From: Alphaproteobacteria bacterium UBA6324
GTDB taxonomy: Bacteria > Pseudomonadota > Alphaproteobacteria > CAAGCB01 > CAG-977
NCBI GenBank assembly: GCA_002439085.1
Contig: DJSW01000012.1
Coordinates: forward strand, 13,668-77,667
Direction of reading: 5' to 3'
DNA: 64,000 bases
Made by a program: the position numbers and the translations under genes. Of this stretch, positions 15,916 through 23,873 are shown piece after piece (position 1 is the first letter of the stretch; every line of letters starts with the position of its first letter). The notes beneath the pieces are model-generated. The model was not told where the DNA came from and searched no databases. It saw only the letters and a program-made list of their open reading frames with translations.

Positions 15916-16662
15916 TTATTTCAATACCTTGGACAGAAATTCGCGCAGCCGCGGGCTTTGCGGGTTGTTGAAAATTTCCCGCGGCGTGTTTTCTTCGGCG
16001 ATGCCTTTGTTGTCAAAAAACATAACGCGGTTGGCGACTTCGCGCGCAAAACCCATTTCGTGCGTCACCAAAATCATGGTCATTCCTTTGCGCGCCAAAC
16101 GGCGAACCAGCTCCAGCACTTCGCCGACCATTTCCGGATCAAGGGCGGATGTCGGTTCGTCGAACAGCATGATATCCGGATTCATCGCCAAAGCCCGCGC
16201 GATCGCGATGCGCTGACGCTGGCCGCCCGACAACATGGCGGGGTACAGGTTCGCTTTGTCCGGCAAACCGACCGCGGTCAGCAGCTCGTCCGCCTTTTCC
16301 GCGGCCTGCGCGGGCGTCATGATTTTCAATTTGACGGGGGCGAGCGTGATGTTTTCGCGCACGGTCATGTGGCCGAACAGGTTGAATTGCTGGAACACCA
16401 TGCCGATTTTGCGGCGCACGCGGTTGATGTCCGTTCCTTTGGCGGTGATGTCCGTTCCCTCAAACAATATCCGTCCGGCGGTCGGTCGTTCCAATCCGTT
16501 CAGCATTCGCAAAAACGTTGATTTGCCGCATCCCGACGAGCCGATGACCGCAATCACGTCGCCGGTTTCGACCGTCGTTGACACGTTGTCCAAAATGATG
16601 TCGGAACCGTAGGCTTTGCGGACGTTTCGCACGTCCAGTAGCGTTTTTTTCTCAGCGTTCAT
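15916..16662 (-). CDS. Polar amino acid ABC transporter, ATP-binding subunit
   Basis: The 248-residue ATPase has Walker A GSSGCGKST, the Q-loop in MVFQQFNLFGHMTV, signature LSGGQRQRIAIARAL, Walker B IMLFDEPTSALDPE and the H-loop histidine in VTHEM. The HisP/GlnQ type is clear from these sequences. It overlaps the binding-protein/permease gene upstream by 11 bases, and the two together make a complete importer. The complex should be two ATPases with two permease fusions. Confidence 0.95.
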   Translation of the reverse strand: MNAEKKTLLDVRNVRKAYGSDIILDNVSTTVETGDVIAVIGSSGCGKSTFLRMLNGLERPTAGRILFEGTDITAKGTDINRVRRKIGMVFQQFNLFGHMTVRENITLAPVKLKIMTPAQAAEKADELLTAVGLPDKANLYPAMLSGGQRQRIAIARALAMNPDIMLFDEPTSALDPEMVGEVLELVRRLARKGMTMILVTHEMGFAREVANRVMFFDNKGIAEENTPREIFNNPQSPRLREFLSKVLK

Positions 16663-18112
16663 TTCTTTTCAACCTCTTTTCCAAACGGGAAACGCCCGCC
16701 GTCAACGCCAGAACCAGCGTCAGGTAGATCGCCGCCACCGCCGCCAGCGGCATAAACGCGTCATAGGTGATGCTGCGGATGATGTCGCCGCCGCGCGTCA
16801 GGTCGGTCAGCCCGATATAGCCGCAAATCGACGTTTCCTTGATCAAAACGATGAATTCGTTGGCCAAGGCCGGCAAAACGTTTTTAAACGCCTGCGGCAG
16901 GATGATGAAACACATCGTCTGGGAAAAGCTCAGCCCCAGCGAACGGCCGGCCTCGTTTTGCCCGTTATCGACGGACAGGATGCCCGATCGCACGATTTCC
17001 GCCACATAGGCGGCCGAATTCAATCCGAACGCGACGGTGGCGACCAGCAATTTATGCACGTCCAGCGCGGCGAACACGACATAGTACATGATCAACAGCT
17101 GGATGACGGCGGGCGTGCCGCGCACGACGGTCAGATAGACGCGGCACAGGAAATTCAAAACGGGAAACGATCCGTTTTTGTCGTGCGCCACGCGGACGAC
17201 GCCGATGATCCCGCCGAAAACCACGCCGATCAGCGCGGCGAACAGGCTGATGACCAGCGTGTTTTTCAATCCGGACAACAGGTATTTCCAGCGCGCGTCC
17301 GTCAGAAAATCGTTTTCAAATCGGGTGAACAGGCCGGATCGCGCTTCGGCCTTTTTCGCCGCGGCGCGCACGATCAGCACCTGTTTCGATGTCGTGTACG
17401 AATCGGAAAAGTCGATGTTTTTCAACCGGTCGGGGATGACGGTCATGCCCGCGACGCCGATGTCGGCCTTGCCCGACTGCACCGCGCCGATGATCGCGTC
17501 GAATTCCATATCCTCGATGACGGGGCGCAATCCCAAACGGTCGGCGACGGCTTTGGCCAAATCAATGTCGATGCCGCGGATCTCGCCCTTTTCATAAAAT
17601 TCGTAGGGCGGGAAAGTCGCGTTGGTCGCGATTTTCAACACGCCGGCCGGCGGTTGCGCGTTTCGCGGGACAAACGGGTGCGCGCCCTTTTCATCCCCGA
17701 TGTGGTTTTTGACGATCCGGCCGATCGTGCCGTCGTCGGTCAAGGATTGCAGCGCGACGTTGATCCGCCGTTTCAATTCCGGATTTTTTTTGGAAACGGC
17801 GATCGCGTAATGTTCCGTGTCGAAATCCATTTCCGGAACGGTCAGTCCGTCGTTCAACGCGACAAAGGCTTTTGCCGGCTGTTCGTCAATCATGACGGCG
17901 TCGATTTTGCCGCGTAGCAGGGACTGCACCGCGTCGCCGGCCTTGTTGTACCGTTCCACCCTGACGTTTTCCGCGTCGGTCAGCATCACGTCCGCCGTCG
18001 TTCCCAGCTGGACGCCGACGGTTTTTCCGCCCAGTTCCGCCGCCGCGTCGAACGCCGCCGCGCCCCGCGCCGCCAACAGGCAGAACACGAAAAGCCAAAA
18101 ACCCTTTTTCAT
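16652..18112 (-). CDS. Amino acid ABC importer: permuted substrate-binding domain fused to permease
   Basis: This 486-residue protein has a signal peptide (1-20), binding domain (about 21-255) and a HisM/GlnP-type permease (about 260-486). The permease includes the EAA-loop segment NEAGRSLGLSFSQT and several membrane helices. The binding domain is in reversed order. Residues 25-140 (LGGKTVGVQLGTTAD, then DAVMIDEQPA, HYAIAVSKKN, DGTIGRIVKNHIG) match the second half of a family 3 binding protein. Residues 157-252 (VLKIATNATFPPYEFYE, IDIDLAKAVA, PDRLKNIDFSDSYTTSKQ) match the first half. Both halves of the ligand site are present (Arg229, Asp76). It is likely a circular permutation with the natural ends joined by a 15-residue linker. 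Its ATPase is downstream. Confidence 0.85.
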   Translation of the reverse strand: MKKGFWLFVFCLLAARGAAAFDAAAELGGKTVGVQLGTTADVMLTDAENVRVERYNKAGDAVQSLLRGKIDAVMIDEQPAKAFVALNDGLTVPEMDFDTEHYAIAVSKKNPELKRRINVALQSLTDDGTIGRIVKNHIGDEKGAHPFVPRNAQPPAGVLKIATNATFPPYEFYEKGEIRGIDIDLAKAVADRLGLRPVIEDMEFDAIIGAVQSGKADIGVAGMTVIPDRLKNIDFSDSYTTSKQVLIVRAAAKKAEARSGLFTRFENDFLTDARWKYLLSGLKNTLVISLFAALIGVVFGGIIGVVRVAHDKNGSFPVLNFLCRVYLTVVRGTPAVIQLLIMYYVVFAALDVHKLLVATVAFGLNSAAYVAEIVRSGILSVDNGQNEAGRSLGLSFSQTMCFIILPQAFKNVLPALANEFIVLIKETSICGYIGLTDLTRGGDIIRSITYDAFMPLAAVAAIYLTLVLALTAGVSRLEKRLKRNER

Positions 18113-18260
18113 CGTTCATCCCTTGATAAAAAACAAAACGGATTTCCTTTTAAAACAAAACGTCCGGCGGCGCAACCGCGCTTTGCTTCAAAAAACGCTT
18201 GACTTAAAGTCCGGTTTAACTTTTAGACTGAAAAGAACAATCGGGAAAGGAGTTAAAATC

Positions 18261-18776
18261 ATGAGTCAGGATTTGGTTTTCAATTACCGCAAAAGCTATG
18301 GTTTTCTGTGTTACGGCCTGCTGTGCGTTTTTGCGGCGCTGTTTTTGGCCGTTCCGATGCTGACGTGTCCGTGCGCGTGGAATTTGCGTTGGGTGTTGCA
18401 TTGGTGGTACTGGTATCTGATTCCGATGGGATCGGCGGCGGCGTTTTTGGCGTTCGGCGTTTCCAGCCTGCTGTTCTGGTTCAACCACATTCGCAAAAAG
18501 CCCTATCTGGTCATCACGGACGATATGATTCACATCGACGCCGAAACGGACATCAAAACCGCCGATGTCGCGAGCTTTTCGATCAAGCGGTTTCTGGGAT
18601 GCGAAATGCTGTGTCTTGAGATTAAAAATCCGCAGGATTACAAATTTTCGTGGCGGTTTAAGGCCGACCGCCTGTTCCACAAAAAACACCACGCTTTCAT
18701 TTGTCCGGAGCTGGCCGATAAAAAACAAGAGGTTGAAGACTGGTTCGCCGCCCGCTATCCGCGCAACGACGGGTGA
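18261..18776 (+). CDS. Membrane protein with PH-like domain, unknown function
   Basis: The 171-residue product starts after AAAGGAG. Two hydrophobic helices (about 15-35 and 52-76) are followed by a cytoplasmic segment starting KKPYLVITDDMIHID, which resembles bacterial PH-like (bPH/DUF304-type) strands. A Trp-rich patch WVLHWWYWYLIP sits between the helices at the membrane surface. A possible promoter, TTGACT at 18199-18204 and TAGACT at 18224-18229, lies upstream with a 19-base spacer. It is divergent from the ABC importer. I cannot assign a role. Confidence 0.7.
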   Translation: MSQDLVFNYRKSYGFLCYGLLCVFAALFLAVPMLTCPCAWNLRWVLHWWYWYLIPMGSAAAFLAFGVSSLLFWFNHIRKKPYLVITDDMIHIDAETDIKTADVASFSIKRFLGCEMLCLEIKNPQDYKFSWRFKADRLFHKKHHAFICPELADKKQEVEDWFAARYPRNDG

Positions 18777-18818
18777 GGGGGCTTTTTTTCTTCATATTTT
18801 GAAAAATGTTGCTAGTAT

Positions 18819-18841
18819 GGGGGCGAAAGGATTCCGCCCCC
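18819..18841 (+). promoter_or_regulatory. Hairpin holding the ftsB ribosome site
   Basis: GGGGGCG (18819-18825) pairs with CGCCCCC (18835-18841), which abuts the ATG at 18842. The only Shine-Dalgarno-like bases (AAAGGA) lie in the nine-base loop. The fold could limit initiation or present the site in the loop. Confidence 0.5.
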
Positions 18842-19159
18842 ATGCTGTTGTTTCAAGAGATTCGCCGCCGTTTGCGCCATTTGCTGGCGCCGCTGTTCTG
18901 GTTGGTGTTGACCGTGTATTTCGGCTATCACGCCGTGAACGGGGAACGCGGGTTGCGGCGGCTGTACGAATTGCGGCAGGAAATCCAGATCGCGACGCAG
19001 GTCGCCGACGAAATCGCCTTGCGCCGCGCCGAAATGGAACAAAAGGTGCGTCAGCTGTCCCCGCAAAGCATCGACCCCGATATGCTGGAGGAATCCGCAC
19101 GCACATTGTTGAATATGGGACAGGACGGCGATTACGTCATCCTTGACACGTCGGAATGA
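18842..19159 (+). CDS. ftsB: Septum formation initiator FtsB/DivIC family protein
   Basis: The 105-residue protein has one N-terminal membrane helix (about residues 14-31), then a coiled coil (RGLRRLYELRQEIQIATQ) and the family tail PDMLEESARTLLNMGQDGDYVIL. It should sit in the division-site complex with FtsL and FtsQ. An in-frame ATG 36 bases earlier exists, but that version would translate through the hairpin and adds residues unlike the family. It is convergent with pgpA, with one base between the stop codons. Confidence 0.88.
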   Translation: MLLFQEIRRRLRHLLAPLFWLVLTVYFGYHAVNGERGLRRLYELRQEIQIATQVADEIALRRAEMEQKVRQLSPQSIDPDMLEESARTLLNMGQDGDYVILDTSE

Positions 19160-19160
19160 T

Positions 19161-19655
19161 TTATCCGGCAATGGTCGCCCAGAACGCCTGCGAATCAAAG
19201 AAACGGCCGATCGCAAGCGTGCAAATCAGGGCGTAAAGGCCGGCGAAAACGTCGTCCAGCATGACGCCCGTCGCGCTGTGCAACTTTGAATCCGCCCAAC
19301 AGGCCGGCCACGGTTTCAAAATGTCGAAAAAGCGGAACAGGGCGAAAGCGATCGCGTATCCGACCGGATTTTGCGGCGTGACCAGCAACGCCAGCCATTG
19401 GCCGACGACTTCGTCGATGACGATCATGCCGGGGTCTTCGGTGTTCGTTTCGCGCATGACGATGTCCGCGCTCCACACGCCGATGAAATAGACGACGACC
19501 GACGCCGCCAGCAAAACCGCCCAGTTCCCGTAGTGCATCAACGCGAATCCGAACGGCAAAGCCGCCAGCGATCCGAACGTTCCCGACGCAGCGGGCGCTT
19601 TGCCCGACCCGAACCAAGTGCCTAAAACAAAAGCCGTTTTGGTTTTGACCGACAT
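19161..19655 (-). CDS. pgpA: Phosphatidylglycerophosphatase A
   Basis: The 164-residue inner membrane enzyme removes the phosphate from phosphatidylglycerol phosphate. The motifs are typical: an N-terminal GSGKAPAASGTFGSL, then DPGMIVIDEVVGQW, FRFFDILKPWPA, and GVMLDDVFAGLYA, with four hydrophobic segments. The ribosome site is weak. It faces ftsB tail to tail with no room for a separate terminator. Confidence 0.95.
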   Translation of the reverse strand: MSVKTKTAFVLGTWFGSGKAPAASGTFGSLAALPFGFALMHYGNWAVLLAASVVVYFIGVWSADIVMRETNTEDPGMIVIDEVVGQWLALLVTPQNPVGYAIAFALFRFFDILKPWPACWADSKLHSATGVMLDDVFAGLYALICTLAIGRFFDSQAFWATIAG

Positions 19656-19756
19656 GATTTATTTTCCCTGTTGTTAAAAAAAATGTTTCAGAATGGACGT
19701 ATCATATAGTATGTTATGAAAAATGCCATAGATATTTCGGAAAGTCGCTTTATCAA

Positions 19757-20998
19757 ATGACAAACGGACATCGCAAAGACAGCTTTTTAAAACGTATGTT
19801 TCAGCCGCGCGACCTGATGATCCGTCAGCGCGACGAAATCGCTTTCCGTTCGCTGTCCCCGAAACGTCAGGCTGCGCTTTTTACGATTTTGTGCGCCGTT
19901 GTCGGGTGGAGCGCGTTCACCTCCTATCATTACCTGCGGTTTAATCCCGATTACGCCGCGAAACAGGCGGAGCTGAGCCGTCTGCGGGGCGAATACGCCG
20001 ATTTGCAAGGCGAGGTTTCGGCTTTGTCCGACCGGTTGAACCTGTTTGTCGCGGAAATGGACGAAGTTGGCGCGAAACGGCGGGAAAAGGCCGCGGCGCA
20101 ACCGGCTGACGACGATGCCGTCCGTTTGCGCGAAGAGGCCGGCGTGTTGCGCGAACGGCTGGCGGGGTTGGCGGAAAACGGAGCGGCGGAAAACGGCCGT
20201 CCGTCCTATCATCAGGCGTTGCTGCAGCGCGACATCGCAACGGCGGAGGCGCGCGCTTTGCAGGAAAAGGTTGGAAATCTGGAAAAACAGATCGCCGGCA
20301 TGCAGGACACGCAACTGCTGGTTTTCCGTAAAATGGCGTCGCTGGCCGGCGGCAACATCGACGCGATCGAAAACGATTTGTCCGGCATACGGCAGGCTTT
20401 GGCGGCGACGGGGCTGGGGATGGACACGCTGGTGAACCGCATCCGTCGGGACAAGGAAAACGTCGGCATCGGCGGGCCGTTCATTCCCGCGCCGATGTCG
20501 AAACCGCAGCATCACTTGAATATCTCTTTGGTCAGCTTGAACCAGCGGCTGGATCGCTGGTACGATTTGACGACGTTGCAAAACGCTTTGCCGATCGGAA
20601 AGCCGGTCGAACGAATCCGCGTGACATCCCCGTTCGGATCGCGCGGCGACCCGTTTCAGGGCGCGCCCGCCTATCACGAGGCGGTCGATCTGGGCGGTAT
20701 GATGGGCGAACCGGTGCGGGCGACCGCCCCCGGAAAGGTGGTGCGCGCCGGACGTTGGGGATGGTATGGCAATATGGTTGAAATAGACCACGGTTTGGGG
20801 TTCAGAACGCGCTACGCCCATATGGACAAAGTGTTTGTCACAAACGGCGACACGGTGCGTTCCGGCGACAAAATCGGAACGGTCGGCAATTCGGGACGCA
20901 GTACGGGTCCGCATCTGCATTACGAAATCCGCGTCCGCGGACAGGCCGTCGATCCGATGAAATTCATCAAGGCGAAAAGAAATGTTTTCAAAAGTTAA
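19757..20998 (+). CDS. M23 (LytM) peptidoglycan endopeptidase
   Basis: This 413-residue protein has a cytoplasmic N-terminus of about 38 residues, one membrane helix (about 39-57), a long coiled coil (70-220), and a C-terminal M23 domain from about 285. Zinc ligands are visible: His307 and Asp311 in YHEAVDLGG, and His386/His388 in GPHLHYEIR. All catalytic residues are kept, so it should be an active cross-link hydrolase in the periplasm. Its 3' end overlaps the bactofilin gene by 17 bases. M23 peptidases next to bactofilins act in local cell-wall shaping in other alphaproteobacteria and in Helicobacter, and the cytoplasmic tail could contact the bactofilin. Confidence 0.93.
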   Translation: MTNGHRKDSFLKRMFQPRDLMIRQRDEIAFRSLSPKRQAALFTILCAVVGWSAFTSYHYLRFNPDYAAKQAELSRLRGEYADLQGEVSALSDRLNLFVAEMDEVGAKRREKAAAQPADDDAVRLREEAGVLRERLAGLAENGAAENGRPSYHQALLQRDIATAEARALQEKVGNLEKQIAGMQDTQLLVFRKMASLAGGNIDAIENDLSGIRQALAATGLGMDTLVNRIRRDKENVGIGGPFIPAPMSKPQHHLNISLVSLNQRLDRWYDLTTLQNALPIGKPVERIRVTSPFGSRGDPFQGAPAYHEAVDLGGMMGEPVRATAPGKVVRAGRWGWYGNMVEIDHGLGFRTRYAHMDKVFVTNGDTVRSGDKIGTVGNSGRSTGPHLHYEIRVRGQAVDPMKFIKAKRNVFKS

Positions 20999-21416
20999 AA
21001 GCAATATCGAAACCAAAGCGTTTGCAAACGACAGGCGGCCTTCGTCCCCGTCGATCGTCAGTTCCGACCTGTCCATCACGGGCGATCTGGCCAGCGAAGG
21101 CGAATTGCACATTGACGGCCGGATTGAAGGCGACATCCGGTGCCGCGTTTTGATCGTCGGCGTCAACGCGCAGATCAACGGTTCCATTCAGGCCGACGTT
21201 GCCAAAGTGCACGGGTGCATCAACGGGCATTTGTGCGCGCGTTCTGTTCTGTTGGCCTCTTCCGCCAAAGTGACGGGCGACATCACGCACGAACGGCTGG
21301 AAATCGAACCCGGCGCGTTTTTGGAAGGCCATTGCCGCCATATGAACGACCCGATTCCCGCCGAACAGGCGCCGGCCGATTTGATGCTGACCGATGCCAG
21401 AAAAGCCGACAAGTGA
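20982..21416 (+). CDS. bacA: Bactofilin cytoskeletal protein
   Basis: This 144-residue protein has a beta-helix core of regular short turns (ITGDLASEGELHIDGRIEGD, then GSIQADVAKVHGCINGHL) flanked by unstructured tails, as in bactofilins. An N-terminal MFSKVKSNIETK could be the membrane-targeting segment. It polymerises without nucleotide and scaffolds cell-wall enzymes. It overlaps the M23 peptidase upstream and the next gene downstream, making a tightly coupled three-gene unit. Confidence 0.93.
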   Translation: MFSKVKSNIETKAFANDRRPSSPSIVSSDLSITGDLASEGELHIDGRIEGDIRCRVLIVGVNAQINGSIQADVAKVHGCINGHLCARSVLLASSAKVTGDITHERLEIEPGAFLEGHCRHMNDPIPAEQAPADLMLTDARKADK

Positions 21417-21774
21417 GGTCGAGGCCGCTTTTCATTCCCGCCGCAAGGCTTTCGTCATTTTCGACGCGGGGATATTGACGGCCGCCGACGGATTCGCCGG
21501 ATCGCATTTCGATTTGCTGGTGCAAACGGGAATGGACGGGGAGCAGGCGCGGCGCGCGATCGAAACATGGCCGCGCGGATATGCTTTGAACGGCGACGTT
21601 TTTCTGTATCAGGGGGCGGATTTTTCCGCGCTGTCGGAACGGGGGCGGCGGCTGGCCGAACGGTTCATTCCTTTTTTCAAAACGAACGGGTGGTTGGTTC
21701 CGGCGGGAAAGGTTTACGACGGGATGCGCCGGGGCGCGGCCGGATCGGTTTGGACGCCGTTGAAAGAATTTTAA
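21394..21774 (+). CDS. Hypothetical protein coupled to bactofilin
   Basis: The 126-residue frame overlaps bactofilin by 23 bases. It has no signal peptide or membrane helix. It begins with a charged stretch and a strand KAFVIFDAGILTAADGF, then mixed helices (EQARRAIETWPRGYALNGDVFLY). It could be an accessory to the bactofilin/M23 unit. I do not recognise the family. Coding status is supported by position and codon use, not homology. Confidence 0.6.
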   Translation: MPEKPTSEVEAAFHSRRKAFVIFDAGILTAADGFAGSHFDLLVQTGMDGEQARRAIETWPRGYALNGDVFLYQGADFSALSERGRRLAERFIPFFKTNGWLVPAGKVYDGMRRGAAGSVWTPLKEF

Positions 21775-21782
21775 ATATCACT

Positions 21783-21812
21783 TTGACCTGACGGGGTGTT
21801 TTAAGGTATCCT
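21783..21812 (+). promoter_or_regulatory. Promoter of trcR-gapR
   Basis: TTGACC (21783-21788) and TATCCT (21807-21812) are 18 bases apart, with the gene start about 40 bases further on. The same boxes, including the following GCC, occur before the MsbA-like gene. Confidence 0.7.
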
Positions 21813-21852
21813 GCCACTCAAAAGTGATTCATTCATATTACAGGGGAACACA

Positions 21853-22422
21853 ATGTCTTTACCACTTATGCCCAAAGCAACCGCCGTTTGGCTGGTTGAA
21901 AACACAGCTTTGACCTTTGAACAGATCGCGCAGTTCTGCGGAATGCATTCGCTGGAAGTTCAGGCGATCGCGGACGGCGACGTCGGCGTTGGCATGATGG
22001 GGTTGAACCCGATCGCCAACGGGCAGTTGACGCAAGAGGAAATCGCCCGTTGCGAAGCCGACGAAAACGCCGAATTGCGCCGCAACGTCACCGATTTGCC
22101 GGCTTTGATGCCGCGTTCCAAAGGCGCGCGCTATACGCCGATGGCCAAACGTCAGGAAAAACCCGACGCGATCGCGTGGTTGTTGAAACATCAGCCGGAT
22201 CTGACCGACGCGCAGATTCGCAAGCTGATCGGAACAACCAAAAATTCGATCGACGCGATTCGCAACCGGACGCATTGGAACATGGCGAACATCAAGGCGC
22301 GCAACCCCGTTTTGCTGGGGCTTTGCACCGAAGCCGATCTGGACAAAGCCATTGCCGAAGCGCCGAAATCGTTGAAACACGCGGATGTCGTTTTTGATGT
22401 CGAAGACGCCGACGAAGAATAA
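21853..22422 (+). CDS. trcR: Cell cycle transcriptional regulator TrcR (DUF1013)
   Basis: The 189-residue protein matches DUF1013, an alphaproteobacterial family named TrcR for its link to CtrA-controlled cell cycle transcription. Typical segments are MPKATAVWLVENTALTFEQIA with the start of an HTH, an IADGDVGVGMMGLNPI tract, and a second HTH-like region DAIAWLLKHQPDLTDAQIRK followed by TTKNSIDAIRNRTHW. The C-terminus is acidic. It is followed 12 bases later by gapR, so the two nucleoid regulators share a transcript. Confidence 0.93.
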   Translation: MSLPLMPKATAVWLVENTALTFEQIAQFCGMHSLEVQAIADGDVGVGMMGLNPIANGQLTQEEIARCEADENAELRRNVTDLPALMPRSKGARYTPMAKRQEKPDAIAWLLKHQPDLTDAQIRKLIGTTKNSIDAIRNRTHWNMANIKARNPVLLGLCTEADLDKAIAEAPKSLKHADVVFDVEDADEE

Positions 22423-22434
22423 GGGGGAAACATC

Positions 22435-22692
22435 ATGGCTGATGAAATTCAAGATGTGAACGGTGTCGATGCGGGGCGGCTGCTGTCCTATATCGAACGG
22501 ATCGAACATATCGAAGAGGAAAAAAAAGCGCTGCAAAACGACATCAAGGAAATTTTTGAAGAGGCCAAGTCCGCGAACTTTGATGTCAAGGCGATCAAAC
22601 AGCTGCTGAAGATCCGCAAAATGGACGATCAGGAACGTCAGGAAGAGGAATTCGTTCTGGACGTTTATAAAAAAGCGTTGGGATTGGATTGA
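22435..22692 (+). CDS. gapR: GapR-type nucleoid-associated protein (DUF2312)
   Basis: The 85-residue protein is helical and matches the DUF2312 family that includes Caulobacter GapR, a DNA clamp that binds overtwisted AT-rich DNA ahead of forks and transcription. Conserved features are the coiled coil IERIEHIEEEKKALQNDIKE, the SANFDVKAIKQLLKIRKMD basic segment, and the end FVLDVYKKALGL. It follows trcR and ends at a strong terminator. Confidence 0.93.
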   Translation: MADEIQDVNGVDAGRLLSYIERIEHIEEEKKALQNDIKEIFEEAKSANFDVKAIKQLLKIRKMDDQERQEEEFVLDVYKKALGLD

Positions 22693-22707
22693 TTTTCAGA
22701 AAATTCA

Positions 22708-22740
22708 AAGGGCGTCCGGTGTGAAGCGGACGCCCTTTTC
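22708..22740 (+). terminator. Intrinsic terminator after gapR
   Basis: AAGGGCGTCCG pairs with CGGACGCCCTT around an eight-base loop, followed by T. Confidence 0.92.
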
Positions 22741-22784
22741 GTATTTATTATAACGTTCTGAAAACTGTTTCCTTTTACGGTTGT

Positions 22785-23348
22785 TTATCGTCCGCCCGTC
22801 CGGTCTTTGCAAGCCATGGCCATGGCGTATTCTTTGTCCATCTGCTTTTGGACTTTGGCGACATCGTCGCGCAAATCGTCGCGGAAATCCTTGTTAATCC
22901 GGTTCATTTTAATGGAACCGATTTCGATGCCGCGGGGCAGGGCTTCGTTCCGGCGCATTTGCGCGTGGTCGGACAGGACGTAATCCTGCGGCGTCCATTG
23001 CGCCGTGTCGGCGGGCAGGTTCGTTTTCATTTCGCGCACGCCCGCGGAAATCGCCGATGTCATGTCCATGCCGACATCCCAATGCAGGGAATCGATTTTG
23101 CTCAGCAAAGCCTCGTCATACGATTGTTTGATGTCGCGCTGTTCCGTTTGGGGGACTTTGTCCTTGATCGCGTCGATTTCCGAATACGATTTCCCGCCGC
23201 AGGACGCCATTAAAACCATGGCGGCGGCGGCCGTCGTCACCGCGGCTAGCTGCTTGCCGTATTTGGACACCTTCACGCCGTGTTCGTGCGGCGTTTTACC
23301 CGACGGGCAGACTTTGAAACTCTTTTTAAAAAACGATTCAACGGACAT
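22785..23348 (-). CDS. Predicted lipoprotein with N-terminal extension
   Basis: This 187-residue product starts after a strong GGAGGGG. A hydrophobic helix AAVTTAAAAMVLMASC with a lipobox-like MASC lies at about residues 35-50, unusually far in. The first 30 residues are polar and basic (FFKKSFKVCPSGKTPHEHG). A polar, mostly helical domain follows, with MNRINKDFRDDLRDDVAKV near the end. If the lipobox is used it is a lipoprotein with a long n-region; otherwise it is a single-pass protein with a cytoplasmic tail. The family is not recognised. Confidence 0.65.
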   Translation of the reverse strand: MSVESFFKKSFKVCPSGKTPHEHGVKVSKYGKQLAAVTTAAAAMVLMASCGGKSYSEIDAIKDKVPQTEQRDIKQSYDEALLSKIDSLHWDVGMDMTSAISAGVREMKTNLPADTAQWTPQDYVLSDHAQMRRNEALPRGIEIGSIKMNRINKDFRDDLRDDVAKVQKQMDKEYAMAMACKDRTGGR

Positions 23349-23559
23349 GGTACCCCTCCTTAATCCTGAATTTTTATAGGAATTATTGGACAAAAACGCT
23401 AAAATGTCAAGTTTTTTTTATCGCGTCGGCGATTGCCGCAATCAAAAATTTTATCAGGAACAGGGACAAATGGCCATATAGACAAAGGTTTAAATCCGGA
23501 ATAAGATAATAAATAGATTGATCGGGTTAATCAATCATAGGTTGCGACAGGAGAGGCGA

Positions 23560-23799
23560 ATGACAGCAGGCGAAGCGCCGCAGGACGAACCGCACGGGCG
23601 GGATGATTTGCGTTTGACACCCAGACAGGCGGAGGTGTTGAAATATTTGGCGCAGGGATGCCGGAACAAGGAAATCGCCGAACGGATGAATTTGTCGCCG
23701 TCCACGGTGAAAATGCATTTGTCCGGATTGATGACGCGTTTGAACGTTAAAACGCGGACGGCCGCCGTTGTCGAAGCGCACCGCCGCCATTTGATTTGA
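23560..23799 (+). CDS. Stand-alone LuxR-type HTH regulator
   Basis: The 79-residue product starts after AGGAGAGG. Almost all of it is a GerE/LuxR DNA-binding domain: LTPRQAEVLKYLAQGCRNKEIAERMNL, then SPSTVKMHLSGLMTRLNVKTRTAAVV. There is no receiver or ligand domain, only a 20-residue polar N-terminus. It should act as a constitutive DNA-binding protein or depend on dimerisation with other regulators. It is monocistronic, with an AT-rich upstream region (23400-23520). Confidence 0.85.
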   Translation: MTAGEAPQDEPHGRDDLRLTPRQAEVLKYLAQGCRNKEIAERMNLSPSTVKMHLSGLMTRLNVKTRTAAVVEAHRRHLI

Positions 23800-23873
23800 T
23801 CCGGACGCCGCTCCGACTCCGCCGCGTTTCCGGACGGACGGGGCGGATTTCGTTATGAATGTGCGGTGTGTCT

